Origin: Phycisphaerae bacterium
GTDB lineage: Bacteria > Planctomycetota > Phycisphaerae > Sedimentisphaerales > Anaerobacaceae
Reading direction: 5' to 3'
Assembly (NCBI GenBank): GCA_016782865.1
Contig: JADHXR010000016.1
Location: forward strand, 1-64,000
Length of the DNA: 64,000 bases
Of this stretch, positions 16,127 to 23,831 are shown piece after piece. A program made the translations under genes and the position numbers. Every line of letters begins with the position of its first letter. Position 1 is the stretch's first letter. Below the pieces are notes generated by a model that did no database searches, was not told the origin of the DNA, and was given only the letters and a program-made list of their open reading frames with translations.

Positions 16127-17404
16127 CTACCGGCCGCTCTTCGGTCCGATGGAAATAATATGCGAGTAGGTTCTGAGATATATTCTTCCCGCTGCGATAG
16201 CCGGTGTGGCGTGGCTCTTTTCGCCCAAAGGATTTGTCGCCAGCAACTCGTAGGTTTCGCCGGCTTTGATGACAAGAACTTCGCCGTCGGTCGTGATACA
16301 GTAGAGTCTACCGTCGACCCACACCGGCGAACCGTAAAGTCTCTTTGCGGGCTTTTCGCGCCAGAGCTGCTGGCCTGTATCGCTGCGCAAACAACTGACA
16401 TATCCACGATCGTGAAATGTGAACAGCAACCCGGCCGTCGCTATAGAGGTAGGGACATACGGCGCACCGTCTTCGATCTTGTATACCTCTTCGGGCCCTG
16501 TGGACTTCTCTTGGGCCCCAGGCCGAATAGCAATCAGATGTTTGCCGCTGGCGCCGTCGCCGCAACTGCCTATCAGCAATCCGTCAGCGATTACAGGCGA
16601 GCTGACAACACGACTGGGAAACGCCGACTCAACCTCCCATACGACCTTGCCCGTGCGCGGGTCAACACCTGTGATTCCGTGGCGCTGGCCGGCAAAGATC
16701 AACTGCCGAGCCCCATTCGCCGGCGAGTAAACACAGGGCGTCGAGTAGGAGGTCTTCGGGCCGGTTTGTCGCGGCAGCTCCCATTTCGTCTGACCCGTCC
16801 TGCAATCGAGTGCGATCCAGGAACTCTTGGCATCTTTCTTACTGCTGTCCTCATGCTCGCACGTAAAGACGACAATACCGCCGAATACGATTGGAGACGT
16901 GCCCGAACCGTGCTGCGAATGGTGACCGCCGAAAGTGCGCCGCCAAGTTTCCGTGCCGTCGTGGTCTGTCGCCACCAAAATTATCTCCTCGGCTGTGGGC
17001 CAAAGTGTGTAAACGTGGTCCGCGTCCACCGCTGGAGTCGCCGTGGCGTAACTGTTGAGCTTGTTCATGCGGTAGGTGCTCATTACGTACTCTTCTCGCC
17101 ACAGCGGCTTGCCGTCCGACGTGCGCAGCGCCAGCAGGACACCGCGCCCGGTCTGCTGGTCGCCACAAGTTACAAAGACCTTGTCCCCCCACAGCACGGG
17201 CGAAGAATGCCCACTGGCCGGCAGCTTGACTTTCCAATTGTAATCGTCCTGCGTCCATTTGACGGGAATGTTCTTTGCGTGACTTATGCCCTGTCCGTTG
17301 GGGCCGCGAAATCGAGTCCACTCCTGCCCCTGCGATACGGAGACAAGAATAAAAGCCAGACTCATTACCGTCCCTGAGACCGCAAACAACCTTTCTATCT
17401 TCAT
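16127..17404 (-). CDS. Secreted PQQ-binding-like beta-propeller protein
   Basis: A 425-residue protein with a signal peptide (LFAVSGTVMSLAFILVSVSQG) followed by WTRFRGPNGQGIS, a typical start of planctomycetal PQQ-like propellers. Blade motifs recur, such as GVLLALRTSDGKPLWREE, SWIALDCRTGQTKWELP, ITGVDPRTGKVVWEVES and SCLRSDTGQQLWREK. There is no quinoprotein dehydrogenase signature, so it may be a BamB/PQQ-like scaffold rather than an enzyme. A GGAAGG site precedes ATG 17404. It is the last gene of a minus unit with the HEAT and Gfo/Idh genes (48-base gap). Confidence 0.9.
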   Translation of the reverse strand: MKIERLFAVSGTVMSLAFILVSVSQGQEWTRFRGPNGQGISHAKNIPVKWTQDDYNWKVKLPASGHSSPVLWGDKVFVTCGDQQTGRGVLLALRTSDGKPLWREEYVMSTYRMNKLNSYATATPAVDADHVYTLWPTAEEIILVATDHDGTETWRRTFGGHHSQHGSGTSPIVFGGIVVFTCEHEDSSKKDAKSSWIALDCRTGQTKWELPRQTGPKTSYSTPCVYSPANGARQLIFAGQRHGITGVDPRTGKVVWEVESAFPSRVVSSPVIADGLLIGSCGDGASGKHLIAIRPGAQEKSTGPEEVYKIEDGAPYVPTSIATAGLLFTFHDRGYVSCLRSDTGQQLWREKPAKRLYGSPVWVDGRLYCITTDGEVLVIKAGETYELLATNPLGEKSHATPAIAAGRIYLRTYSHIISIGPKSGR

Positions 17405-17451
17405 CAGTTACCTTCCACATTACGGGCTCTGACGCCAGCGATACAACGTCG

Positions 17452-18300
17452 CTACCTCTTGGCAACTCTCGCAAGGCCTTCATTGGCTGCATCGCGCACG
17501 TAAGCTTCGCCCGATCCATTGCGAGTATCGCGGAGGTGCTCGTATATCCTGGCGGCCGGCTCCTTTCTGCCTGCTGCGGCAAGCCTCTCAGCCAGGAGCA
17601 GACAGGCCTTTGTGGCCTTGACACGCTCGTATGTCTCCTCGGCTTGCGCCGCCCTGAGCAGCAGATCCACGGAGCCTAAATCACCCATGTTCGCCAGCGC
17701 CCAGCCGGCCGCCAGGCGAATCTCGCGGTCTTCGTCGCCGAGCGCCATTTTCAACCGGCCGGCTGAGCCCGCATCGCCGAGCACGCCAAGGTTCTGAATT
17801 ATGGTCAACCTGGTTTTGCCGCCTGACCTTGCCAGAGCATTTCGCAATTGCTCGGCGGCGCCGTCGCCGATGGCCGCCAGCGCCTGAGCCGCGGGTTCGC
17901 AAAGCTCCTCGTCAAGCAGCATCTTGCCGAGCGAGGGGGCGACCTCTTTGCCGCCTGCTACCTGCAACTGCTCGATAATGTATTTCTGAACGGCCTTCGG
18001 TCGATCACCGCCAAGCTGCGAGGCCAATGTCGCGGAGAAAGCACGCCGCGTTCTCTCACTCTCCAGCTTGCAGACATGGACCGCCAGACAGTGAAGGGCA
18101 TATCGCGCCTTGACGTCGTCCCCGGCGCCGGGCTCGACGAGCATGTTGACCAGCGCGACGAGGCTCCTACGGCCGCCCTCGTGTATCTGCACGGTGACAT
18201 TGTCCACCGCTTGCTTGTCGATACTACTGAGCAGCCCCCTCTCGTCCGGATCCGGAAGACTGTCGATGAGTTTTGCAAAAGCAGATGGTTGTTTCGCCAT
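17452..18300 (-). CDS. HEAT-repeat protein, cytoplasmic
   Basis: A 282-residue helical protein without signal peptide. AAAGGA lies before ATG 18300. It carries several HEAT/armadillo-like pairs of helices, clearest in the middle: PAAQALAAIGDGAAEQLRNAL, LTIIQNLGVLGDAGSAGRL, REIRLAAGWALANMGDLGSV. Such repeats form protein-binding superhelices. The gene lies 41 bases after the Gfo/Idh gene and 47 bases before the PQQ propeller, so one transcript is likely. HEAT proteins with Gfo/Idh and ThuA genes are a recurring planctomycetal grouping. The partner is unknown. Confidence 0.85.
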   Translation of the reverse strand: MAKQPSAFAKLIDSLPDPDERGLLSSIDKQAVDNVTVQIHEGGRRSLVALVNMLVEPGAGDDVKARYALHCLAVHVCKLESERTRRAFSATLASQLGGDRPKAVQKYIIEQLQVAGGKEVAPSLGKMLLDEELCEPAAQALAAIGDGAAEQLRNALARSGGKTRLTIIQNLGVLGDAGSAGRLKMALGDEDREIRLAAGWALANMGDLGSVDLLLRAAQAEETYERVKATKACLLLAERLAAAGRKEPAARIYEHLRDTRNGSGEAYVRDAANEGLARVAKR

Positions 18301-18341
18301 GATCTATGTCCTTTCTGCAGACAAAGTTCGCCCGGTGGTTC

Positions 18342-19580
18342 TCAAAGGTGCCAGGGCGCCCGCATGGGCGGATTGACAAGTCGATTGGCTTGTTCGTCGC
18401 CGATTATTTCTTCCTTGACCGGGTCGTAACGCAGTTTTCGCCCCGTTCGAATCGCGATATTCGCCAGATGCAGCAGCGTCGCGCTTCGATTGGCAGCGTC
18501 GGCATTGCCGCCGGCGCGTTTGCGCGTCTTGACCGCCTCGGCAAAATTAACGAGCGGCTCGGGATCGGGCATCTCCCTGATCTTCTTCTGATCGGCCTCG
18601 CTCAAGTCGCTCAGTCGAACCTCCCTGGACTCCTTGCGGTCATAGGCCGGCTGGCCGCCGACGGGCCATTCCCTGCTGTCAAAAACAAAAGTCATCCCGT
18701 CGGCGTACTTCAATTCGACCCAGCCCCACATTCCGCAGGCCTCGGGGTGCGCCGGCGGGGCATAAGCCTCAATCTCCACCGGGCTGGTGTCATCCTTGGC
18801 GTACACCCATTGAACCGGATCGTAATGGTGCTGGCCCATGTCGGCCAGTCCGCCGCCCTCGTAGTCCCAATACCCTCGGTGCGTCCCGCCGTGTCGATGC
18901 CGATGATACGGCCGCAGCGGTGACGGGCCGCAGTACATATCCCAGTTGAGGCTCTTGGGTATTGGCTGCGGCTGGGCATTGACCATTCCGCTCCACTGCT
19001 TCACCTTCAGGCCGCCACTTTTGATATGCACACCCTGGCAGTTCTTCAGCAAACCGCTGGCCATAATCTTGTGAATCTCGATGCTCCCGGGCTCTCTGCT
19101 CCTGCCGAACCTGCTGAAAGTCCCCACCTGGAAGATGCGTTTATAGCGTTCTTCCGCCTCGGCCACCGCACGGCCCTCAGCTATGAACCGCGTCATCGGT
19201 TTCTCGCACAGGACATCTTTGCCCGCCTCCATCGCCGCGATAGAGATCAGCGCGTGCCAGTGAGGCGGCGTCGCAATCGCAACCACGTCGATGTCCTTGC
19301 GTTCCAGAACCCGGCGAAAGTCGGTATATACGGTCTTGTTGTCAGCCCTGCCGACGAACTTCACGTCGCATATAGCGAGTTTCTTCGCCTCCAGGCCCAT
19401 CGCATTGAACGTGCCGTTGCCCCGACCGCCGCAGCCGATCAGTGCGGCACCGAACGTCTCGCTGGGAGGCGTCCGATTCGGTCCGCCCAGAACGCCCTTG
19501 GGCACAATCGTAAAGGCCGTGGCCACCCCGACCGAGCCTTTCAGGAATTGACGTCTGGTCACACTCTTAGTCTTTAGCAT
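18342..19580 (-). CDS. Tat-exported Gfo/Idh/MocA-family oxidoreductase
   Basis: A 412-residue protein. I choose ATG 19580 because AGGAGAG lies just upstream and it places the twin-arginine signal (SVTRRQFLKGSVG) at the N-terminus; the frame opens 9 codons earlier. It has an N-terminal Rossmann domain with LIGCGGRGNG, AICDVKF and IATPPHWHALI, the family Lys in VLCEKPMTRF, and a C-terminal beta-sheet domain (DMGQHHYDPVQW). These enzymes use NAD(P) to oxidise or reduce sugars or inositols. Tat export with bound cofactor is typical of planctomycetal members. It leads the oxidoreductase-HEAT-PQQ unit. A TACAAT -10-like box lies at 19641-19646, next to a short ACCCG/CGGGT hairpin. Confidence 0.93.
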   Translation of the reverse strand: MLKTKSVTRRQFLKGSVGVATAFTIVPKGVLGGPNRTPPSETFGAALIGCGGRGNGTFNAMGLEAKKLAICDVKFVGRADNKTVYTDFRRVLERKDIDVVAIATPPHWHALISIAAMEAGKDVLCEKPMTRFIAEGRAVAEAEERYKRIFQVGTFSRFGRSREPGSIEIHKIMASGLLKNCQGVHIKSGGLKVKQWSGMVNAQPQPIPKSLNWDMYCGPSPLRPYHRHRHGGTHRGYWDYEGGGLADMGQHHYDPVQWVYAKDDTSPVEIEAYAPPAHPEACGMWGWVELKYADGMTFVFDSREWPVGGQPAYDRKESREVRLSDLSEADQKKIREMPDPEPLVNFAEAVKTRKRAGGNADAANRSATLLHLANIAIRTGRKLRYDPVKEEIIGDEQANRLVNPPMRAPWHL

Positions 19581-19720
19581 GATATGCTCTCCTGGTGAAT
19601 CTGACACAACGAGTCTTACATGACTGCAACAGTATTCTGAATTGTACCCGTTTCGCGGGTGATTGCCAGTAGTTTTGCACCGTTTGTGCTCGGTGAAGAC
19701 GAACGCCGTGCTTTCAGAAT

Positions 19721-21952
19721 CTAAGGTCCGAAATGAATCTCCGCCTCGCGCGTTGGCGCCGACAGGATGAATTCACCTGGTGCCGATGCCGGAATAACCC
19801 GGCCGCCCACAGCCACCCGCGGATTCAGTGAAGTCGGCAATCGCAGGACAAAACGCGCCGCAGGCGGTCGATTACCGCCGAGTTCCAACGTCGCGCCGCC
19901 CCGCCAGGGCCTCCACCGAAGATCGAGTCTGCCGAAATACGTTGGCATGTTCTGAATTGCGATGCCGTCCTCGTGACTGAACCAGTCCGGCGGGATTCCG
20001 GAAAGCAAAACGAGCCTGTGCCTCTGCTCATCCTCGAAGGCCAGGCAATCGCGCAAAAGCAGCCAGAACTCAGCAATCGCCCAGCCGTGAGGCATCGCGA
20101 CGTTGCCATTCCAGGTTGTACGCACCCGGTTCCATCCGCCGGAACCGCTCTTGCCGCCCTCGTCGAAGGCGTACCAACCCTGCATCTGCTCGTGATCGAG
20201 ATGCGATTCAAGTGTGCCGTAGCCGGCCTGGCGATTGCCGGCGAGCAAACCCTGGTGGGCCCTTGCAAGCGGGAAATATCGCCAGCCGCTCGGGTTCTGG
20301 GCTCCCCTGGTCTTGAATTGTTGCCGAGCCTCGTAGCTGCTGAGAGGATAGAGGCGGCAGGGCCAGAGCACCGAGTAATCCCCGTACTTATCGCCGAGGT
20401 TGCCGCCAAAGCTACTCTCGTAACCTTCATGCAGACGGTGAGCAAGCTCGCTCCACAGGTGTGCCTCCCAGGGTTTGCCAGCCCACGCTGCAAGGCTTCC
20501 GGCGCCAAACAAGCCAGCTATGTCGAACGCTTGTGTGTATTCAGGATGATGGCCGTCACACCGCCCGGGCTTTAGTTCCCTGCGCTTGTCTTCAGGCAGC
20601 TCTTTGCCGAAATCCAAGCCGTCCATCAAGACCCAGTGCGGACCGCTGGTCGTACGGTAATACTCTATCATCTCCGCGATTTTGCGGGCAGCCGGATATA
20701 TGCGCCTGGCCCATGCCCTGTCGCTCGTGAACTTGATCTGCTGATCCATGGCCCAAAGAATCTGGCCCGGATTGTCCGCTTCAGGATACGACCTGCCGTT
20801 AAAGGGATGTTCCGTGAAGTAGTCGATTGCTTCGGCAGCCAAATCTGAATTGCCGGACTTCTGAAAGATATTCGCAACGTAGATCCCGTCACGATTGAAA
20901 ACGTTGTAATTCACGACCGCGACATCCGGCGCGCCTTCGTTCATCTCCATCGCGGCGTGGCCAACGATCGCGGCAAACGCATCTTCCCACCGTTTATCCG
21001 GAAGATCGAGCTTCACCTTCCCCGTCAATTGCCGCCAGTAATCCTCTGCTTCGTCAAAGAGTTCCGAGACATCAAGTCCGCGATAATACTCCAGTCCAGG
21101 ATCTGGCTGCAACAAGCCTCCGGAGGAAGGATTCAGCTCAGCCAGGTCAAATTGCGCCCAGTCACTGACCCCGTCCCACTTGTGACCTACCGCGCGGCGG
21201 CCGGGCAGTACCGGACAGACAAAACCAAGCGTTTTGCTGTCACCCGATGAGAGCGTCAAATCAAAACGCAGGGCGCCTGAGCAATCGCCACTCGGAGAGG
21301 TCGCCCGCTTGCCTGCCGGCATTGTGCCCTGCAGGGCGAAACTGCCGATCGTGTCAATAGCCAGCACACCTGAATCCGATGGCCTTTGGGTCGATACGAT
21401 CGCAGCATGACCATCGGCGAGCAAAGCATCCCCTTTCGGACAAACCGAAAACTCTGTAACATCAAAGCCTGCCGGTCCGAGCGGACGCAGAGCAACATAA
21501 AGGGCAATGTCCCTGTCCCGGTCGCCGGTGTTGTTGACCACCACACGAGATCCGACAACAAACATGTTCCCATTCGGCGAGCTGCGCCGGACCTCACAGA
21601 CTTCGGTCATGACGGTGATGTCACCAGCGGACCATTCGGCCCATGGGATAAGGTAGCGTCCTCCAGCAAGGCCGTGCTCGCACTTCACGCCGTCCATCGT
21701 TGGGGCGAAAAGCCTGCCCTCCTTCTTGTCGAAGAGCCAGAAATAGATGCCGTAACTACCGACGCCGGGCGAGAAGCAACCCTCGGACTCCACGAAGGTC
21801 TTGAGCGTGTCAAGGCTGTTGGCTATTCCTATGGGTATGTGGATCTTACCACAGGGATCCAGACCAGCATCACCTGCGGCAAGCGCACCACCGCAAACAG
21901 CCACACTAACTGCGATGATAGCTATCGACAGATAACCTGACTCAATACGCAT
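19721..21952 (-). CDS. Exported six-hairpin glycosidase-like (alpha/alpha toroid) protein
   Basis: I choose ATG 21952 because it opens a signal peptide (YLSIAIIAVSVAVCGGALA) and avoids a 74-base overlap with the upstream gene; no clear ribosome site is visible. The 743-residue product has an N-terminal beta-sandwich (to about 330) and an alpha/alpha-barrel with aromatic and acidic motifs common in six-hairpin glycosidases: AAMEMNEGAPDVAVVNYNVF, ADNPGQILWAMDQQ, WVLMDGLDFGKELP, LDHEQMQGWYAFDEGG, MPHGWAIAEFWLLLRD. A short beta C-terminus follows. The likely role is a periplasmic hydrolase or lyase acting on a plant or algal polysaccharide. The family number cannot be set by eye. It lies 34 bases after the Gfo/Idh gene, probably co-transcribed. 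Confidence 0.75.
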   Translation of the reverse strand: MRIESGYLSIAIIAVSVAVCGGALAAGDAGLDPCGKIHIPIGIANSLDTLKTFVESEGCFSPGVGSYGIYFWLFDKKEGRLFAPTMDGVKCEHGLAGGRYLIPWAEWSAGDITVMTEVCEVRRSSPNGNMFVVGSRVVVNNTGDRDRDIALYVALRPLGPAGFDVTEFSVCPKGDALLADGHAAIVSTQRPSDSGVLAIDTIGSFALQGTMPAGKRATSPSGDCSGALRFDLTLSSGDSKTLGFVCPVLPGRRAVGHKWDGVSDWAQFDLAELNPSSGGLLQPDPGLEYYRGLDVSELFDEAEDYWRQLTGKVKLDLPDKRWEDAFAAIVGHAAMEMNEGAPDVAVVNYNVFNRDGIYVANIFQKSGNSDLAAEAIDYFTEHPFNGRSYPEADNPGQILWAMDQQIKFTSDRAWARRIYPAARKIAEMIEYYRTTSGPHWVLMDGLDFGKELPEDKRRELKPGRCDGHHPEYTQAFDIAGLFGAGSLAAWAGKPWEAHLWSELAHRLHEGYESSFGGNLGDKYGDYSVLWPCRLYPLSSYEARQQFKTRGAQNPSGWRYFPLARAHQGLLAGNRQAGYGTLESHLDHEQMQGWYAFDEGGKSGSGGWNRVRTTWNGNVAMPHGWAIAEFWLLLRDCLAFEDEQRHRLVLLSGIPPDWFSHEDGIAIQNMPTYFGRLDLRWRPWRGGATLELGGNRPPAARFVLRLPTSLNPRVAVGGRVIPASAPGEFILSAPTREAEIHFGP

Positions 21953-21986
21953 GTCTCGATGTTTCTCGATTCCAGCAGACCGCTGA

Positions 21987-23363
21987 CTATCCGTTGAGCA
22001 CCCAGCCTTTGCGGTACGTCTTGCGGATATACTGATCGGCCTCGGGGCAATTAGGGACACTCAAGCTCTTGCCATCCCACGCCAGCATCTTGCCGACCGT
22101 CACCTCCTCTTCACCGTCTTTGGTTTTCCTCTTGACGACATCGCCAACGCGGTAGGAGACCAGCGACAGCATGTTGGCCTCGACAAGCGCGCCGGAGTAA
22201 TCGAAGTTACACGTCGTCGGGCTACCAGTCTTGCAGGCCACAATCCATTCCTTGTGGTGACCGAGCGACGGCGGAATAAGCTCGTCAGGCTTGGGCGACT
22301 TGTAGTGCGTCATGTCGCTTTCGCGTTGTCTGGGCATCAGTATCCGAAGATCGTAGTCGGCGAGCAACCAGCCCTTGTCACCCTTAAAGAGGGCGCCTTT
22401 GAAAAGCCAGTCTCTGTCGAACGCCTTCGAGGGCATGCCGGGCTTCTTGCCGCCATCGTACCAGTACGCCTTGACGGCAGGACGCCAATCGTTGGCCGGG
22501 TGGTCCCATTCGGCGGTAAGCCAAATCGGGCAGGTATCGGTGCTAGCCGGAGTCCCGGCAGCCTGACAAGTCGTCGGAAGCCCCAGATCGAGCCCCCAGT
22601 AGGCCATGTCCATCATGTGGCTGCCCATATCTCCGATCTGTCCGCTGCCGAAGTCCCAGAAGCGGTTCCACGCAAGGCACCCGCCGAAGTATTTCGGGTT
22701 GTACGGGTGGAACGGCGCCGGGCCGACCCACAGGTCCCAATTGATATGATCGGGCACCGGCTTTTCTTCCGGCAGATAACTTCCGCCCTCGGGCGTCCGG
22801 CTGCACCAGACGCGGACCTCGCTCGGTGTTCCGATCGCCCCGCCGCGAATCATCTCCACCATCCGCCTGTAATTGTCGGTGGCGTGGATCTGCGTGCCCA
22901 TCTGCGTGCGGATCTTGCCGCTGTTCTTCAAATACGTCTGGCGAACCATCCGGGCCTCCTCGACCGAGTTGGCCAGGGGTTTCTCACAGTAGACGTGCTT
23001 GCCGCGGTTCATCGCCCAGACATTGACAAAGGCGTGCGTATGGTCGGTCGTCGAGCAGACGACGGCGTCGATGTTCTTCTGCTCGAGGCACTTGCGCCAG
23101 TCAACGTAAGTCTTCGCCTGGCCGAACCGCTCGGCGGCCTTGGCGAGGTTTTTCGCATTGACGTCACACAGAGCAACGATGTTCTCGTCCTTGACACCGT
23201 TTAAGTTGGCACCGCCGCGGCCGGCAACACCGATCACGGCGATATTGAGCTTCTCATTGGGCGAGTTGCCGGCCTTGAGGATACCCGATTTGAGGACCAC
23301 AAGCCCTGCGCCGACGGCGGCGCTGTTCCTGAGGAACGTACGACGTTTGATTCGATCTTTCAT
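21987..23363 (-). CDS. Tat-exported Gfo/Idh/MocA-family oxidoreductase (second copy)
   Basis: A 458-residue protein with AAGGAG before ATG 23363 and a Tat-like signal (RIKRRTFLRNSAAVGAGL). The Rossmann motif AVIGVAGRGGANL, SALCDVNAK-like region, CSTTDHTHAFV, HVYCEKPLANS (family Lys) and the substrate-domain motif GQIGDMGSHMMDMAYWGLDL are all present. It is only distantly similar to the other Gfo/Idh protein in this window. Its pairing with the downstream glycosidase-like gene suggests an oxidoreductase-assisted glycosidic pathway, but the substrate is unknown. A 13-base palindrome lies just before its ribosome site (23383-23395). Confidence 0.93.
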   Translation of the reverse strand: MKDRIKRRTFLRNSAAVGAGLVVLKSGILKAGNSPNEKLNIAVIGVAGRGGANLNGVKDENIVALCDVNAKNLAKAAERFGQAKTYVDWRKCLEQKNIDAVVCSTTDHTHAFVNVWAMNRGKHVYCEKPLANSVEEARMVRQTYLKNSGKIRTQMGTQIHATDNYRRMVEMIRGGAIGTPSEVRVWCSRTPEGGSYLPEEKPVPDHINWDLWVGPAPFHPYNPKYFGGCLAWNRFWDFGSGQIGDMGSHMMDMAYWGLDLGLPTTCQAAGTPASTDTCPIWLTAEWDHPANDWRPAVKAYWYDGGKKPGMPSKAFDRDWLFKGALFKGDKGWLLADYDLRILMPRQRESDMTHYKSPKPDELIPPSLGHHKEWIVACKTGSPTTCNFDYSGALVEANMLSLVSYRVGDVVKRKTKDGEEEVTVGKMLAWDGKSLSVPNCPEADQYIRKTYRKGWVLNG

Positions 23364-23382
23364 GGATCATCTCCTTTAGTTG

Positions 23383-23395
23383 CGTTTGGCAAACG
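23383..23395. promoter_or_regulatory. Perfect 13-base palindrome near the Gfo/Idh start
   Basis: CGTTTG-G-CAAACG sits about 20 bases upstream of ATG 23363, in the leader of the minus-strand gene. Its position fits an operator, for example of a LacI-type sugar repressor, but no regulator gene is nearby. Confidence 0.35.
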
Positions 23396-23831
23396 GGTCT
23401 GAAATTTCACATAAACATGACAATAGACTAAACGAGAGAAGCCCCAGCTTCAAGGGTTATTTGTGCCTCATCCCATGTAAGTGTCTGCATTGTTTTCGTG
23501 GTCGTCAAACTCAGGACCCTGGGTAATGGTATCAGAGCAGGTCCGCGTAGACAAGCCTCGCGCCAGGAACGGACGCACTGAAGCTCAACATGGAGATTTT
23601 CCTTGACGCGAAGTTGGCCGATATGGTATAAATGATCTTGGTAGGATTTGTTGATATGGTAGGTTCCATCCAAACTGTGGCTTTTTGAAGGAACAAGGTG
23701 GTTTCAAGCCCCAGGAATTGCACCGGATAGAGCAGCAGACACTGTCTGGCAAAAGCAGAAAACGTTATCGGCCGTTTCGGCGCGTAGCCCTAGCGGAATT
23801 ACCGGAACTTCTCTCATGAAGGAGGACTATT
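23396..23831. other. Divergent intergenic region between Gfo/Idh and LamG genes
   Basis: About 435 bases. No clear gene: the minus-strand frames here lack ribosome sites and family features. It must hold the promoters of both flanking genes, but I see no strong -35/-10 pair. The only clear signal is AAGGAGG just before ATG 23832. Confidence 0.4.

Noticed and set aside
16160-17377. Long + strand open frame (405 codons) opposite the PQQ propeller gene
   Set aside because: The minus-strand propeller has signal peptide, ribosome site and repeated blade motifs; the + frame has none.
22254-23204. Plus-strand frame opposite the second Gfo/Idh gene
   Set aside because: Antisense shadow of a clear Tat-exported oxidoreductase; Arg/Leu-rich composition typical of shadows.
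23428-23723. Two overlapping minus-strand frames between Gfo/Idh and LamG genes
   Set aside because: No ribosome site, no homology features, and they would lie in the promoter region of both flanking genes.
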